Shown here: in pieces, positions 11,641-21,509 of the stretch
Layout of the letters: the number at the start of each line of letters is the position of its first letter
Position numbering within the stretch: position 1 is the stretch's first letter
NCBI RefSeq assembly: GCF_040954835.1
Contig: NC_090709.1
Span: forward strand, 40,714,975-40,778,974
Source: Lepisosteus oculatus
Lineage: Eukaryota; Chordata; Actinopteri; Semionotiformes; Lepisosteidae
Direction of reading: 5' to 3'
Length of the DNA: 64,000 nt
The notes under the pieces: generated by a model
Told to the model about the DNA's origin: nothing
Databases searched by the model: none
The model's input: the letters and a program-made list of their open reading frames with translations, nothing else
Made by a program: the position numbers and the translations under genes

Positions 11641-14600
11641 GGTGTTGACAGTGGTGTGCAGAATTCTCACAAGTACTGTACCTGAACACTCACACTGACA
11701 TACCTGTGCGCTGAGCCGTCACCTGGACTGTCCTTTAGTATTTGAACAAGTGCTGAACTCTCATCTCTTTTGAGCTTTTATACTCAAACCTGTGTACTGA
11801 ACTCACATGTACTGCAGTTTAATACTCAAACACATCTGTGTACTGAGCTCTCGACTGGACTGTTCTTTAATCCTCAATGTGCTGAAGTCTCACCTGTACT
11901 GTGCCGTAATAGTGACACTGACACACCTGTGTGCTGAGCTCTCACCTGTACTGTGCTTTAGTATACAACCCTGAGTATTGAGCTTTAAAACTCAAACCTG
12001 TGTGCTGAACGTTTGCCTGTACTGCATTGTTATACTCAACAGTGGTGTGCTGAATTCTCACAAATACTGTATCTACAATACACTGACACACCAGTCTACT
12101 GAATTCTCAACTTTACTGAGCTTTAATACTCACAGTGACACACGTGTAATGAACTCTGCTGTTGACTGTTGTTATACTGAAACCCATAAACTGATCTCTC
12201 ACCGGTACTGCACTGTAATACTCAAGGACACATCTGTGTTCTGAATTCTTGACTGTACTGTGCTTTAATAATCAGTGACAGATCAGCTGAAGTCTCACTT
12301 GTACTGTGCTGTAATAGTGATGCACCTGTGCACTGAACTCACCAGTGCTGTACTATAATACACCAACACATCTGTTCTGTATCTGTTAAGCCCTGACTGT
12401 AATGGGCTTTAATACTCAAACCCGTGTACTGGACCCACCTGCACTGTAGTATAATACTCAAACTTATGTGTGTACTGAAATCTCAACTGGACTGACCTTT
12501 AATCAATGACAGATCGTTGTGCCCAACTCTCACCTGTACTGTAGCAGCGATACTGACACACCTGTGTACAGAAGTCTCACCTGTATCTGTGCTTTAATAT
12601 TCAGTGACACCCTTGTGTGAGAAACTTCCTTGTACTGTAGTAATACTCCAACCTGGGTGCTTAACTCTTGACTGTACTGTGCTTTAGTACTTCAAATCTG
12701 GGTGCTGAGCTCTTGCCTGCTCTGTGCTTTACTAACCCACAACAGATGAGCTGACAGATCATCTCAAGTCTCACCTGTACTGTGCCATAGAAGTGACCCC
12801 CTGACACACCTGTGTGCTGAAGTCTCTTCGGTACTGTGCTTTAGTACTCAAACCTGTGTATTGAACCCGCCTGCGCTGCACTTTAACACTCAAACACACC
12901 TGTGTACTGAAGTCTTGACTGTGATCTGTTTTAGTAATCAGACATATCATTGTGCTGAGCTCTCACCTGTACTGTGCTGTAATAGAACAGCCTTTACTTT
13001 AATACTTAGATCTGTGTCCTGAAGTATTACCTGTACTGTAGTATAACACTCAAACACACCTGTGTCCTGCAATCTTGACTGGACTGCTCTTTAGTAGTCA
13101 TGACAGACCACTGGGCTGAGCTCTGAGCTGTACTGTGCTTTAATAGTGACTCACTGAGACACCCATGTGTTGAACCTCTGCCTTTACTGTGCTTTACTGC
13201 CTTTACAAACCAGGGTGCGTAATTCCTGCCTGTACTGTGCTGCAATACACAGTGACACTCCTGCATAAAGAACTCTCACCCCTTACTCTTGTAATACTCA
13301 AACCTGTGTAGTGAATTCTTGCCTGTACTGTGCTGTAATATTTACACACTGACTCTCCTCTGTACTGAACTCTCGTCTTGTGTGCTGATACTCAAACCTG
13401 TGTACTGAACCCACCTGTACTGGAATACTCAAACCCATCTGTGTTCTGTAATCTCGACTGTAATGTGCTTTAATAATCACTGACTGATCTTTGTGCTGAA
13501 GTCTCACCTGTATTGTGCTGTAATACTGACACTTGTGTGCTGAACTGTTTTGTACTGTTTTATATTCAAACCTGTGTATAGAATTTTTGCTGTAATATCT
13601 ACACCCTGACACACCTCTGTGCTGAACTCTGTTCTGTTTTGTTTTAATACTCAAACCTGTCTGCTGAACCCACCTGTAGTGTAATACTCAAACACATCTG
13701 TGTACTGAAATCTCGACTGTAATCTGCTTTAATAATCACTGACTGATCTTTGTGCTGAAGTCTCACCTGTATTGTGCTGTAATACTGACACTTGTGTGCT
13801 GAACTGTTTTGTACTGTTTTATATTCAAACCTGTGTATAGAATTTTTGCTGTAATATCTACACACTGACACATCTCTGTGCTGAACTCTGTTCTGTTTTG
13901 TGTTTTAATACTCAAACCTGTGTACTGAAACCTGTACTGTAATACTCAAACACATCTGTGTACTGAAATCTCAACTGTATTGCTGTTTAATAATCAGACA
14001 GATTTTTGTACTGAAGTCTGTTGTACTGTACTGTAATAGTGACACTGCCACACCTATGTACTGAACCTTACCTGTATTGTACTGTAATACTGAAATCTTG
14101 ACTGTTATGCTCTGTACTAATCAGTGACTGATCATTGTGCTAAAGAAACTGTACTGTAATAGTCACATACCTACCTGTGCTGAACCTCTGTCTGTACTGT
14201 GCTTTACTATGGAGTGACACTGCTCGGTGAAGAACTCTCACCCCTTACTCTTGTAATACTCCAACTTGTGTATGAATTGTTGCCTGTACGGGGCTGTGAT
14301 ATTTGCACACTGACACACTCCTGTCCTGAACTCTTCTCTGTATATTTTTAATACTTCAACCTGTACTGTACTGTAATACTGAAACACATCTGTCCTGAAA
14401 TTGTGACTGTAATGCGCTGTACTAATTGATGACAGATCATTGTGTTGAAATGTCACCTATACTGTAATGATGACACTGACAGCTGTGTGCTGAACTCTTC
14501 TGTACTGTAATACTCCACCCCTCTGTGTACTGAGATCTCGACTGTACTTTAGGAGTCAGTGACTGACATTGGGCCAAAGTCTCACCTGTCCTGTCCTGTA

Positions 14601-14720
14601 ATATTGACACAACTGTGTGCTGAACTTCTGTCTGTACTGTGCTTTACTACTCAGTGATACTGTGAAAAACTCCTGCCTCTACCCTTGTTATACTCACCCT
14701 GTGTATGAATTGACCGTTAC
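11640..14720. repeat. Degenerate minisatellite, left arm part 2
   Basis: Continuation of the 45-50-bp monomer family. Higher-order structure is present: a block starting near 13440 recurs about 259 bp later near 13700, nearly unchanged. No gene is visible within it. Confidence 0.85.
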
Positions 14721-14846
14721 TATGCTGTGGTATTTACACTGTTGTATCAGACCTGCCTGTTTCCTGAATGACCTGCTCTCCTCTGGGGTCGGGTTAGTGA
14801 ATCCCCTGTGTCTGTGTGTTAATCCTCCTCCGTCTCTGTGCTCCAG

Positions 14847-15039
14847 GACAGAGCTGCTGTTCTTGGTGTCTCTGTGGAGAAGCAGACTGCAGGGACCAGG
14901 AGCTGCGTACAAACACGCCGAGCGTGAGAGGCACACGCGTCTGGAGCACAGCAGCACCTCCCGCGCTGTGAGGACAGTGAGAGAGAGAGAGAGACTACTC
15001 CGCTGTCGCCTGGCCGCTGTCACTCAGGCCAGAGTCTGA
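14847..15039 (+). other. Candidate terminal exon, left-arm gene copy
   Basis: Begins after a good acceptor (pyrimidine-rich tract ending 'tctctgtgctccag' at 14846) and ends at a TGA (15037-15039) in the frame reading ELLFLVSLWRSRLQGPGAA and later RLLRCRLAAVTQARV, a basic, helix-prone sequence. The mirrored exon at 21510-21702 has the same 193-nt length with a single visible difference, stronger conservation than its flanks. No known family is recognised. It could be the 3' coding exon of a gene whose micro-exon arrays lie upstream. Confidence 0.35.
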
Positions 15040-15534
15040 GCTGCACCTGTGAGCCGATAAAGAGCAAAGAGCTGGACTCTGTCACCCGGGATCCCAACAC
15101 CCTGCCTGGAGAGGAGGAGTCTCCATTTGCCTGAGGTCCGCGGCCTTCTGCTCTGCTGTTGGTATAACCTCCTGGCAGCTTGTCTTGGTTTAAGAGTGTT
15201 TGTTTGTTTGTTTATCATTTTCCCAGCGACTGGTGTCCCTGTTTCAGGTTTAATTTTCTCAAGAAGGGTTGTGGTGGGGGTGGGAGGGGAGGTGCAGTAC
15301 TGGCCTTTCTCCGCCAGAGGGCGGGGTGGGAGATCCTCTCTCTTCCTGTCACCCCTGATCCTCTCCTTGTGCTGCAGGGGCTGTACCCCATTACCAATAC
15401 CCTGTCCTTCTACTGCCATAGCACTTCTCTACACCCTCCATGAGCAGCTGGAGCTGGGGTCTGTGTCTCCTCTGTTTATCAGTGTCCCCTCTTCCTATAA
15501 GGGAGGGTGAGTAGTATCCCCCCCCCCCCCCCAG
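15040..15534. other. Conserved inner arm sequence, no firm gene
   Basis: Mirrored at about 21030-21509. Both strands carry ORFs of about 127-131 codons differing by only a few residues between arms. Because the arms are nearly identical throughout, this conservation does not by itself show coding. A variant poly(A)-like 'gataaa' lies at 15057-15062. Confidence 0.35.
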
Positions 15535-15600
15535 CAATAGCCTCTGCTGTCCCAGGAGTCTCTCCTCCAGGTACAGGTCAGGCTCACAGTTGTGGTGCTC
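15535..15600 (-). mobile_element. 5S-derived SINE head fragment (left arm)
   Basis: On the minus strand it reads 'gagcctgacctgtacctgg', then 'gagagactcctggg', matching the 5S-like head of the SINE at 5795. Only the head region is kept. It is mirrored at about 20960-21020, so it predates the inverted duplication. Confidence 0.55.
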
Positions 15601-15706
15601 TGGTGGGGCTGCAGTCCAGCTCCTCTTCATTTGTATCGCCCGGTGGGGTTCAGTCTCCACCCTCTGGGCCTTCCTCACTGGAGCTGGCCTGCTGCAGGGC
15701 CACAGG

Positions 15707-15825
15707 AACTACATTTCCCAGCATGCCATGGGGGAGACCAGGGGCCAATAGGCTGCCTCCCCTGGGTTAATGAGGCTCAGCTGCTGTATATAAGGAGGCT
15801 GGCAGCTCTCAGCTTCTGCAGAGGG
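15707..15825 (+). promoter_or_regulatory. Promoter-like module P1 (ZNF143-type site, CCAAT, TATA)
   Basis: 15707-15727 is an almost perfect ZNF143/STAF-type site (ACTACATTTCCCAGCATGC). A CCAAT box lies at 15745-15749 and a TATA box (TATATAAG) at 15787-15794, so transcription would start near 15820. Downstream an ATG at 15849 is followed by 17 sense codons and a donor-like 'ct|gtaaga' near 15902. The right-arm mirror has lost the TATA box. Confidence 0.5.
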
Positions 15826-16401
15826 GTGGAGGGGGGAGGCAGTAGGAGATGGCTTGTTTTGGGGAAGGAAACATCTTCCCTGCAGGGAAACTGGCAGCAG
15901 CTGTAAGAAAGGAAGAGAAAGGGGGTGGGGACAAGCGGGGTGGTTCTTCCTGAGTCAGGAGCCGTCGTGCTGGGGTCCAGATTTGATTTCTCTTCCTTAT
16001 TCAGAGCTCTCCAGGGGGAGCAGGATCTGTGTTCCTGCTGCTTGATAGCCCAGCAGGGAGGGGGGCTCTGGTGTGAACTGCAGGGCCAGTGTCTCTTTCC
16101 TCTCCCAGGAGGCTCAGCAGGAGCCCTCCTGAACCTCCAGAACTAGACTGGGCAGGGGCCCTTATTTCTTCCTGGGCTTGTTTGTCAGGGACCTGCCGTG
16201 GACGTGTGCTGGTGCCCCCCTATCACTTGACACCCCTCCTACTTAGACCCTTAGCAACAGGGATCAGCCAGAGACTCATCACTGGTTTTTCTCCCCATCT
16301 TTTTTAGCTGGGAGGGGTCGAGGTTCTCCAGTGCAGGAGGCCCAGCGGGGCAGCTCTGGGCACAAACACTCACAGCCACAAGGTAAGGGATCGCAGTGCT
16401 C
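15826..16401. other. Sequence downstream of P1, no gene recognised
   Basis: Mirrored at about 20187-20765. Several 70-100-codon ORFs occur on both strands with small differences between arms. No domain is recognised. Confidence 0.4.
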
Positions 16402-16724
16402 TTTATTCACAGCGAGGGACCCAGCAGGCCAGAAGCCACAAGACAGACCCTCGCTCTTACCTGGAGCCACCCCCAGCTTCAAACCAGGCCTGTGGCAAGA
16501 AAGCCAGCACTCCCAGTTCAGACCTTCTCCTCTTCCGACACAGCAACAGCAGCAGAGCTCTGAAGCTCCTCTCTCCTGCTCTGCTCAGCACAACCACTCT
16601 CTTCCCCAGCCAAGGCCGGACTGAAGGGCTCTGCTGCCTGCTTTTTAAATGTCTCCCGACCAATGGGCTTCCACCAGTTAGCCAGGTAATTGTGCTTCGG
16701 CACGGCCTGCTGGGAAATGGAGTT
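16402..16724 (-). promoter_or_regulatory. Promoter-like module P2 and short transcription unit (left arm)
   Basis: Read on the minus strand: a ZNF143-like site (16724-16704, 'actccatttcccagcagg'), an ATTGG/CCAAT box (16664-16660) and a TATA-like 'atttaaaaag' (16650-16641), predicting a start near 16615. A consensus donor CCAG|GTAAGA lies at 16461/16460 and an AATAAA at 16407-16402, only about 210 nt from the start. TATA plus close AATAAA also resembles an LTR, but no LTR ends were found. Confidence 0.45.
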
Positions 16725-16911
16725 GACATCTTGCTGCCTAAACCTGCTGCCCCTCACAGCGTCCAGAGCGAGTGGCACAGAAGCTGTTCCTGAAGTAGCC
16801 GAGCCCGTCGGCGAGGGAAATAAATCCAATTCAAATAAAAAAGAGCAAGTAGTCTTCTGGGATGAGTAAAATAATCATTGTTCACGTTTGTGAGAATTCA
16901 ATGTAAAACAC

Positions 16912-16986
16912 TTGTCCCTTGGAGGATTTGAACCTGCAGGCTGGAGGGGAGCAGGCGAGAGCTCTTCCACAGAGCCACCGTGTCTC
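16912..16986 (-). repeat. tRNA-like element a (left arm)
   Basis: The minus strand shows an A-box-like 'ggtggctctgtggaagagc' and B-box-like 'gcaggttcaaatcctcc'. T-stem pairing is imperfect and no acceptor stem could be found, so it is a tRNA-derived repeat or pseudogene and not a functional tRNA gene. Mirrored at 19615-19686. Confidence 0.4.
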
Positions 16987-17088
16987 TCTGCAGGCTGGGG
17001 CTCCTGTGGGCTCTTGCTCTTCCCGGCTCAGGGTTCCAGACTGAGCAGTAAAAGGCAGAGCGATGGCGTCTCCTCTCAGGGCAGGAGC

Positions 17089-17160
17089 AGGTGGAGGAGT
17101 GGAGATGGTGCTGTGCTTGTGACTGGGAGGTTGCGAGTTCAAATCCCAGGTGGGACCTGA
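17089..17160 (+). repeat. tRNA-like element b (left arm)
   Basis: The plus strand reads 'gtggaggagtggagatgg', then 'gttgcgagttcaaatccc', the second resembling a B box. No convincing cloverleaf. Mirrored at 19440-19510, where the B box is closer to consensus (GAGTTCGAATCCC). Confidence 0.4.
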
Positions 17161-17247
17161 GGTTGATGAGAAAAGTACATGATCTCAGTGTCTCTATTTA
17201 TCAACCTGTCTCTGTTTTCAAGAATTAAATTGAAGAAACAAGCAGCT

Positions 17248-17320
17248 AGTTTCTCCCTGGACTTGAACCCACAACCTCTCTGGTACAGAGGCAGAGCTCT
17301 TCCACAGAGCCACCGTGTCC
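17248..17320 (-). repeat. tRNA-like element c (left arm)
   Basis: The minus strand reads 'ggtggctctgtggaagagc', then 'ggttgtgggttcaagtcc'. It is related to element a. It is degenerate and has no complete cloverleaf. Mirrored at 19281-19349. Confidence 0.4.
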
Positions 17321-17419
17321 CTGTTGGTCTGGGGCTCCTGTGGGCTCTTGGTCTTCTTCCCAGGTCAGGGCTGAAACGGAGGGATAAGAGCCGGACCGAA
17401 TCCCTCTCCCCTTGGGCCT

Positions 17420-17495
17420 GGAGCAGGTGGAGGAGTGGAGACGGTGCTGCGCTCATGACCAGGAGGTTGTGGGTTCAAGGCCTGGCTGATCCCTG
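17420..17495 (+). repeat. tRNA-like element d (left arm)
   Basis: The plus strand reads 'gtggaggagtggagacgg', then 'ggttgtgggttcaaggcc'. It is related to element b. The four elements alternate in strand (-,+,-,+) over about 580 bp. Mirrored at 19112-19180. Confidence 0.4.
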
Positions 17496-17514
17496 GTAAG
17501 TAAACCAAGGTGAG

Positions 17515-18252
17515 TATCAGAGGTGAGTATGTGGGCAGGATGATGGGGAGGGGCTATTACTGGGGGGTAGTGGGGGGGTGGAGGAGGCAGAGCAGGGCCA
17601 GGAACAGGTAGTGGGGTGGGCTAGGAAGGGAGGGGTGGAGGAGGCAGAGCAGGGCTAGGGGGAGAGGCAGGTAGTGGGGTGGGCTAGGTAGGGCAGGGCA
17701 GTTACTGGGTTAGATTAGAGGGGTGGAGGAGTGGGCTAGGGGGAGCTGTAGAGTAGGGCTAGGTTAGACAGGGGTAGTGGTGGGGTGGAGGAGGCAGGGG
17801 TAGGGGTAGGGCTAGGGTGAGGTGGGGTGGAGGAGGCAGGTAGTGGGGTGGGCTAGGTAGGGCAGAGCAGTTACTGGGTTAGATGGAGGAGTGGGCTAGG
17901 GGGAGCTGTAGAGTAGAGTAGGGCTAGGTTAGACAGGGGTAGGGTGAGGTGGAGGTGAGAGGAGAGGAGGAGTGGCAGGTGGCCTGGGCCTGAGGGGCAG
18001 CAAGAGGAGTTGGGAGGGGGGCCCAGGCCAAGGTGGGGGGTGGAGGCAGGGCTAGGAGGAGATGTGGGGGGGGCAGAGTGCAGGGGAGGAGAATAGGAGG
18101 GTGGAGTGCAGAGGGGGGGCAGGAGCCAGAAGGGAGGAGAGTAGGGGGGCAGAGTGCAGGGGGGAGGCAGGGTGAGGTGGAGGTGTAGGGTAGACAGGGA
18201 GCAAGGAGGAGGGGGGGGGGTGCCAGGCACCTCCACTTTTGCTATCTCCCCC
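17515..18252. repeat. Purine-rich minisatellite of inner left arm
   Basis: G/A-rich tandem sequence on + ('gggctaggtagggcaggg', 'ggtggaggaggcagg') running into the palindrome centre, with pyrimidine complement at 18288-19085. No coding content; ORFs here are low-complexity Pro/Ser/Leu artefacts. Confidence 0.8.
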
Positions 18253-18287
18253 TCCCCAATGAGTCTGAGTCTCTGAGACTACATGGG
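18253..18287. other. Palindrome spacer, about 35 bp
   Basis: Non-mirrored sequence between the arms. It contains its own small hairpin, 'agtctctgagact' at 18268-18280 (6-bp stem, 1-nt loop). The first mirrored bases are 18252 and 18288. Confidence 0.85.
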
Positions 18288-19085
18288 GGGGGAGATAGCA
18301 AAAGTGGAGGTGCCTGGCACCCCCCCCCCTCCTCCTTGCTCCCTGTCTACCCTACACCTCCACCTCACCCTGCCTCCCTACTCTCCTCCCTTCTGGCTCC
18401 TGCCCCCCCCCCCCTCTGCACTCCACCCTCCTATTCTCCTCCCCTGCACTCTGCCCCCCCCACATCTCCTCCTAGCCCTGCCTCCACCCCCCACCTTGGC
18501 CTGGGCCCCCCTCCCAACTCCTCTTGCTGCCCCTCAGGCCCAGGCCACCTGCCACTCCTCCTCTCCTCTCACCTCCACCTAGCCCTACCCCTGCCTCCTC
18601 CACCCCACCACTACCACTACCCCTGTCTAACCTAGCCCTACTCTACTCTACAGCTCCCCCTACCCCACTCCTCCACCCCTCTAATCTAACCCAGTAACTG
18701 CTCTGCCCTACCTAGCCCACCCCACTACCTGCCTCCTCCACCCCACCTCACCCTAGCCCTACCCCTGTCTACCCTACACCCCACCCCACCACTACCCCTG
18801 CCCCTGCCTCCTCCACCCCACCACTACCCCTGTCTAACCTAGCCCTACTCTACAGCTCCCCCTAGCCCACTCCTCCACCCCTCTAATCTAACCCAGTAAC
18901 TGCTCTGCCCTACCTAGCCCACCCCACTACCTGCCTCTCCCACTAGCCCTGCTCTGCCTCCTCCACCACCCCTCCCTTCCTTCCTAGCCCACCCCACTAC
19001 CTGTTCCTGGCCCTGCTCTGCCTCCTCCACCCCCCCACTAATAGCCCCTCCCCATCATCCTGCCCACATACTCACCTCCAATACT
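18288..19085. repeat. Pyrimidine-rich minisatellite of inner right arm
   Basis: C/T-rich complement of 17515-18252, with phrases such as 'cctacctagcccacccc' and 'tgcctcctccaccccacc'. Copy number and order differ from the left arm, so it has rearranged since duplication or conversion. Confidence 0.8.
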
Positions 19086-19111
19086 CACCTTGGTTTACTT
19101 ACCAGGGATCA

Positions 19112-19180
19112 GCCAGGCCTTGAACCCACAACCTCCTGGTCATGAGCGCAGCACCATCTCCACTCCTCCACCTGCTCCAG
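19112..19180 (-). repeat. tRNA-like element d' (right arm)
   Basis: Mirror of 17420-17495. Same A/B-box-like phrases and same lack of a complete cloverleaf. Confidence 0.4.
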
Positions 19181-19280
19181 GCCCAAGGGGAGAGGGATTC
19201 GGTCCGGCTCTTATCCCTCCGTTTCAGCCCTGAACTGGGAAGAAGACCAAGAGCCCACAGGAGCCCCAGACCAACAGAGA

Positions 19281-19349
19281 CACGGTGGCTCAGTGGAAGA
19301 GCTCTGCCTCTGTACCAGTGAGGTTGTGGGTTCAAATCCAGGGAGAAAC
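19281..19349 (+). repeat. tRNA-like element c' (right arm)
   Basis: Reads 'ggtggctcagtggaagagc' (a textbook A-box sequence) and 'gtgggttcaaatccaggg' (a near-consensus B box). It is the most tRNA-like member of the set, yet no 7-bp acceptor stem is visible. Confidence 0.45.
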
Positions 19350-19439
19350 TAGCTGCTTGTTTTATTCAATTTAATTCTTGAAAACAGAGACATGTTAATA
19401 AATAGAGACACTGAGATCATGTACTTTTCTTACCAACCT

Positions 19440-19510
19440 CAGGTCTCACCTGGGATTCGAACTCACAACCTCCCAGTCACGAGCACAGCACCATCTCCAC
19501 TCCTCCACCT
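19440..19510 (-). repeat. tRNA-like element b' (right arm)
   Basis: The minus strand contains 'tgtgagttcgaatccc', matching the B-box consensus GGTTCGAATCC at nearly all positions. Mirror of 17089-17160. Confidence 0.42.
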
Positions 19511-19614
19511 GCTCCTGCCCTGAGAGGAGACGCCATCGCTCTGCCTTTTACTGCTCAGTCTGGAACCCTGAGCCGGGAAGAGCAAGAGCCCACAGGAGCC
19601 CCAGCCTGCAGAGA

Positions 19615-19686
19615 GACATGGTGGCTCTGTGGAAGAGCTCTTGCCTGCTCCCCTCCAGCCTGCAGGTTCAAATCCTCCAAGGGACA
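19615..19686 (+). repeat. tRNA-like element a' (right arm)
   Basis: Reads 'ggtggctctgtggaagagc', then 'gcaggttcaaatcctcc'. Four of five T-stem pairs form. Mirror of 16912-16986. Confidence 0.4.
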
Positions 19687-19874
19687 AGTGTTTTACATTG
19701 AATTCTCACAAACGTTAACAATTATTATTTTACTCATCCCAGAAGACTACTTGCTCTTTTTTATTTGAATTGGATTTATTTCCCTCGCCGACGGGCTCAG
19801 CTACTTCAGGAACAGCTTCTGTGCCACTCGCTCTGGACGCTGTGAGGGGCAGCAGGTTCAGGCAGCAAGATGTC

Positions 19875-20186
19875 AACTCCATTTCCCAGCAGGCCACGCC
19901 AAACAATTACCTGGCTAACTGGTGGAAGCCCATTGGTCGGGAGACATTTAAAAAGCAGGCAGCAGAGCCCTTCAGTCCGGCCTTGGCTGGGGAAGAGAGT
20001 GGTTGTGCTGAGCAGAGCAGGAGAAAAGAGCTTCAGAGCTCTGCTGCTGTCAGAAGAGGAGAAGGTCTGAACTGGGAGTGCTGGCTTTCTTGCCACAGGC
20101 CTGGTTTGAAGCTGGTGGTGGCTCCAGGTAAGAGCGAGGGTCTGTCTTGTGGCTTCTGGCCTGCTGGGTCCCTCGCTGTGAATAAA
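19875..20186 (+). promoter_or_regulatory. Promoter-like module P2' and short transcription unit (right arm)
   Basis: Mirror of the left P2. It has a ZNF143-like site at 19875-19895, ATTGG at 19932-19936, a TATA-like 'atttaaaaag' at 19946-19955, a consensus donor CCAG|GTAAGA at 20127/20128 and AATAAA at 20181-20186. All elements survive, unlike P1'. A 179-codon ORF (19770-20309) runs straight through promoter, donor and poly(A) signal and is probably spurious. Confidence 0.45.
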
Positions 20187-20769
20187 GAGCACTGCCATCC
20201 CTTACCTTGTGGCTGTGAGTGTTTGTGCCCAGAGCTGCCCCGCTGGGCCTCCTGCACTGGAGAGCCTCGACCCCTCCCAGCTAAAAAAGATGGGGAGAAA
20301 AACCAGTGATGAGTCTCTGGCTGATCCCTGTTGCTAAGGGTCTAAGTAGGAGGGGTGTCAAGTGATAGGGGGGCACCAGCACACGTCCACGCCAGGTCCC
20401 TGACAAACAAGCCCAGGAAGAAATAAGGGCCCCTGCCCAGTCTAGTTCTGGAGGTTCAGGAGGGCTCCTGCTGAGCCTCCTGGGAGAGGAAAGAGACACT
20501 GGCCCTGCAGTTCACACCAGAGCCCCCCTCCCTGCTGGTCTATCAAGCAGCAGGAACACAGATCCTGCTCCCCCTGGAGAGCTCTCAATAAGGAAGAGAA
20601 ATCAAATCTGGACCCCAGCAGGACGGCTCCTGACTCAGGGAGAACCACCCCGCTTGTCCCCACCCCCATTCTCTTCCTTTCTTACAGCTGCTGCCAGTTT
20701 CCCTGCAGGGAAGATGTTTCCTTCCCCAAAACAAGCCATCTCCTACTGCCTCCCCCCTCCACCCCTCTG
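20187..20769. other. Mirror of 15826-16401, no gene recognised
   Basis: Contains the counterpart of sequence downstream of P1. ORFs of 70-125 codons on the minus strand correspond to those in the left arm with substitutions and small indels. No domain is recognised. Confidence 0.4.
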
Positions 20770-20856
20770 CAGAAGCTGAGAGCTGAGCCTCATTAACCCA
20801 GGGGAGGCAGCCCATTGGCCCCTGGTCTCCCCCATGGCATGCTGGGAAATGTAGTT
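20770..20856 (-). promoter_or_regulatory. Promoter-like module P1' (TATA box deleted)
   Basis: The ZNF143-type site (20856-20836) and the CCAAT box (20818-20814) are intact. The 25 bp that hold the TATA box in the left arm are missing at about 20779-20785. The break lies at a 5-bp direct repeat (CAGCT) that flanks the segment in the left arm. The right-arm module would therefore be TATA-less. Confidence 0.5.
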
Positions 20857-20959
20857 CCTGTGGCCCTGCAGCAGGCCAGCTCCAGTGAGGAAGGCCCAGA
20901 GGGTGGAGACTGAACCCCACCGGGCGATATAAATGAAGAGGAGCTGGACTGCAGCCCCA

Positions 20960-21020
20960 CAACTGTGAGCCTGACCTGTACCTGAAGGAGAGACTCCTGG
21001 GACAGCAGAGGCTATTGCTG
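20960..21020 (+). mobile_element. 5S-derived SINE head fragment (right arm)
   Basis: Reads 'gagcctgacctgtacctg', then 'gagagactcctggg', mirroring 15535-15600. Confidence 0.55.
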
Positions 21021-21509
21021 GGGGGGGGGGGATACTACTCACCCTCCCTTATAGGAAGAGGGGACACTGATAAACAGAGGAGACACAGACCCCAGCTCCA
21101 GCTGCTCATGGAGGGTGTAGAGAAGTGCTATGGCAGTAGAAGGACAGGGTATTGGTAATGGGGTACAGCCCCTGCAGCACAAGGAGAGGATCAGGGGTGA
21201 GGGTAAGAGAGAGGATCTCCCACCCTGCCCTCTGGCGGAGAAAGGCCAGTACTGCACCTCCCCTCCCACCCCCACCACAACCCTTCTTGAGAAAATTAAA
21301 CCTGAAACAGGGACATCAGTCACAGGGAAAATGATAAACAAACAAACAAACACTCTTACACCAAGACAAGCTGCCAGGAGGTTATACCAACAGCAGAGCA
21401 GAAGGCCGCGGACCTCAGGCAAATGGAGACTCCTCCTCTCCAGGCAGGGTGTTGGGATCCCGGGTGACAGAGTCCAGCTCTTTGCTCTTTATCGGCTCAC
21501 AGGTGCAGC
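21021..21509. other. Conserved inner arm sequence, mirror of 15040-15534
   Basis: About 98% identical to its mirror by eye. A 127-codon minus-strand ORF differs from the left version at roughly six residues. No domain is recognised. Confidence 0.35.

Larger units (their letters stand above)
6314..18252 (+). repeat. Left arm of giant palindrome
   Basis: Reverse-complementary to 18288-28418. Pairing is seen directly at many anchors: 18221-18252 with 18288-18319, 15127-15510 with 21039-21422, 14847-15039 with 21510-21702, 9000-9060 with 24940-25000, 6797-7090 with 28010-28285, and 6314-6360 with about 28370-28418. The left arm is about 1.8 kb longer because of insertions and a 2.4-kb tandem duplication. 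Inner segments look about 98% identical, while the outer 7.2-7.7 kb is far more diverged. Confidence 0.92.

Noticed and set aside
16402-16724. Solo LTR of a retroelement
   Set aside because: TATA and AATAAA spacing fits, but no TG...CA ends, target-site duplication, primer-binding site or coding remnants were found.
19281-19349. Functional tRNA gene
   Set aside because: Good A- and B-box text, but no 7-bp acceptor stem or proper T-stem could be paired; kept as a tRNA-like element only.
19770-20309. 179-codon ORF as a protein-coding gene
   Set aside because: It spans a CCAAT/TATA promoter, a consensus donor and an AATAAA on the same strand, and its mirror in the left arm is frame-broken.
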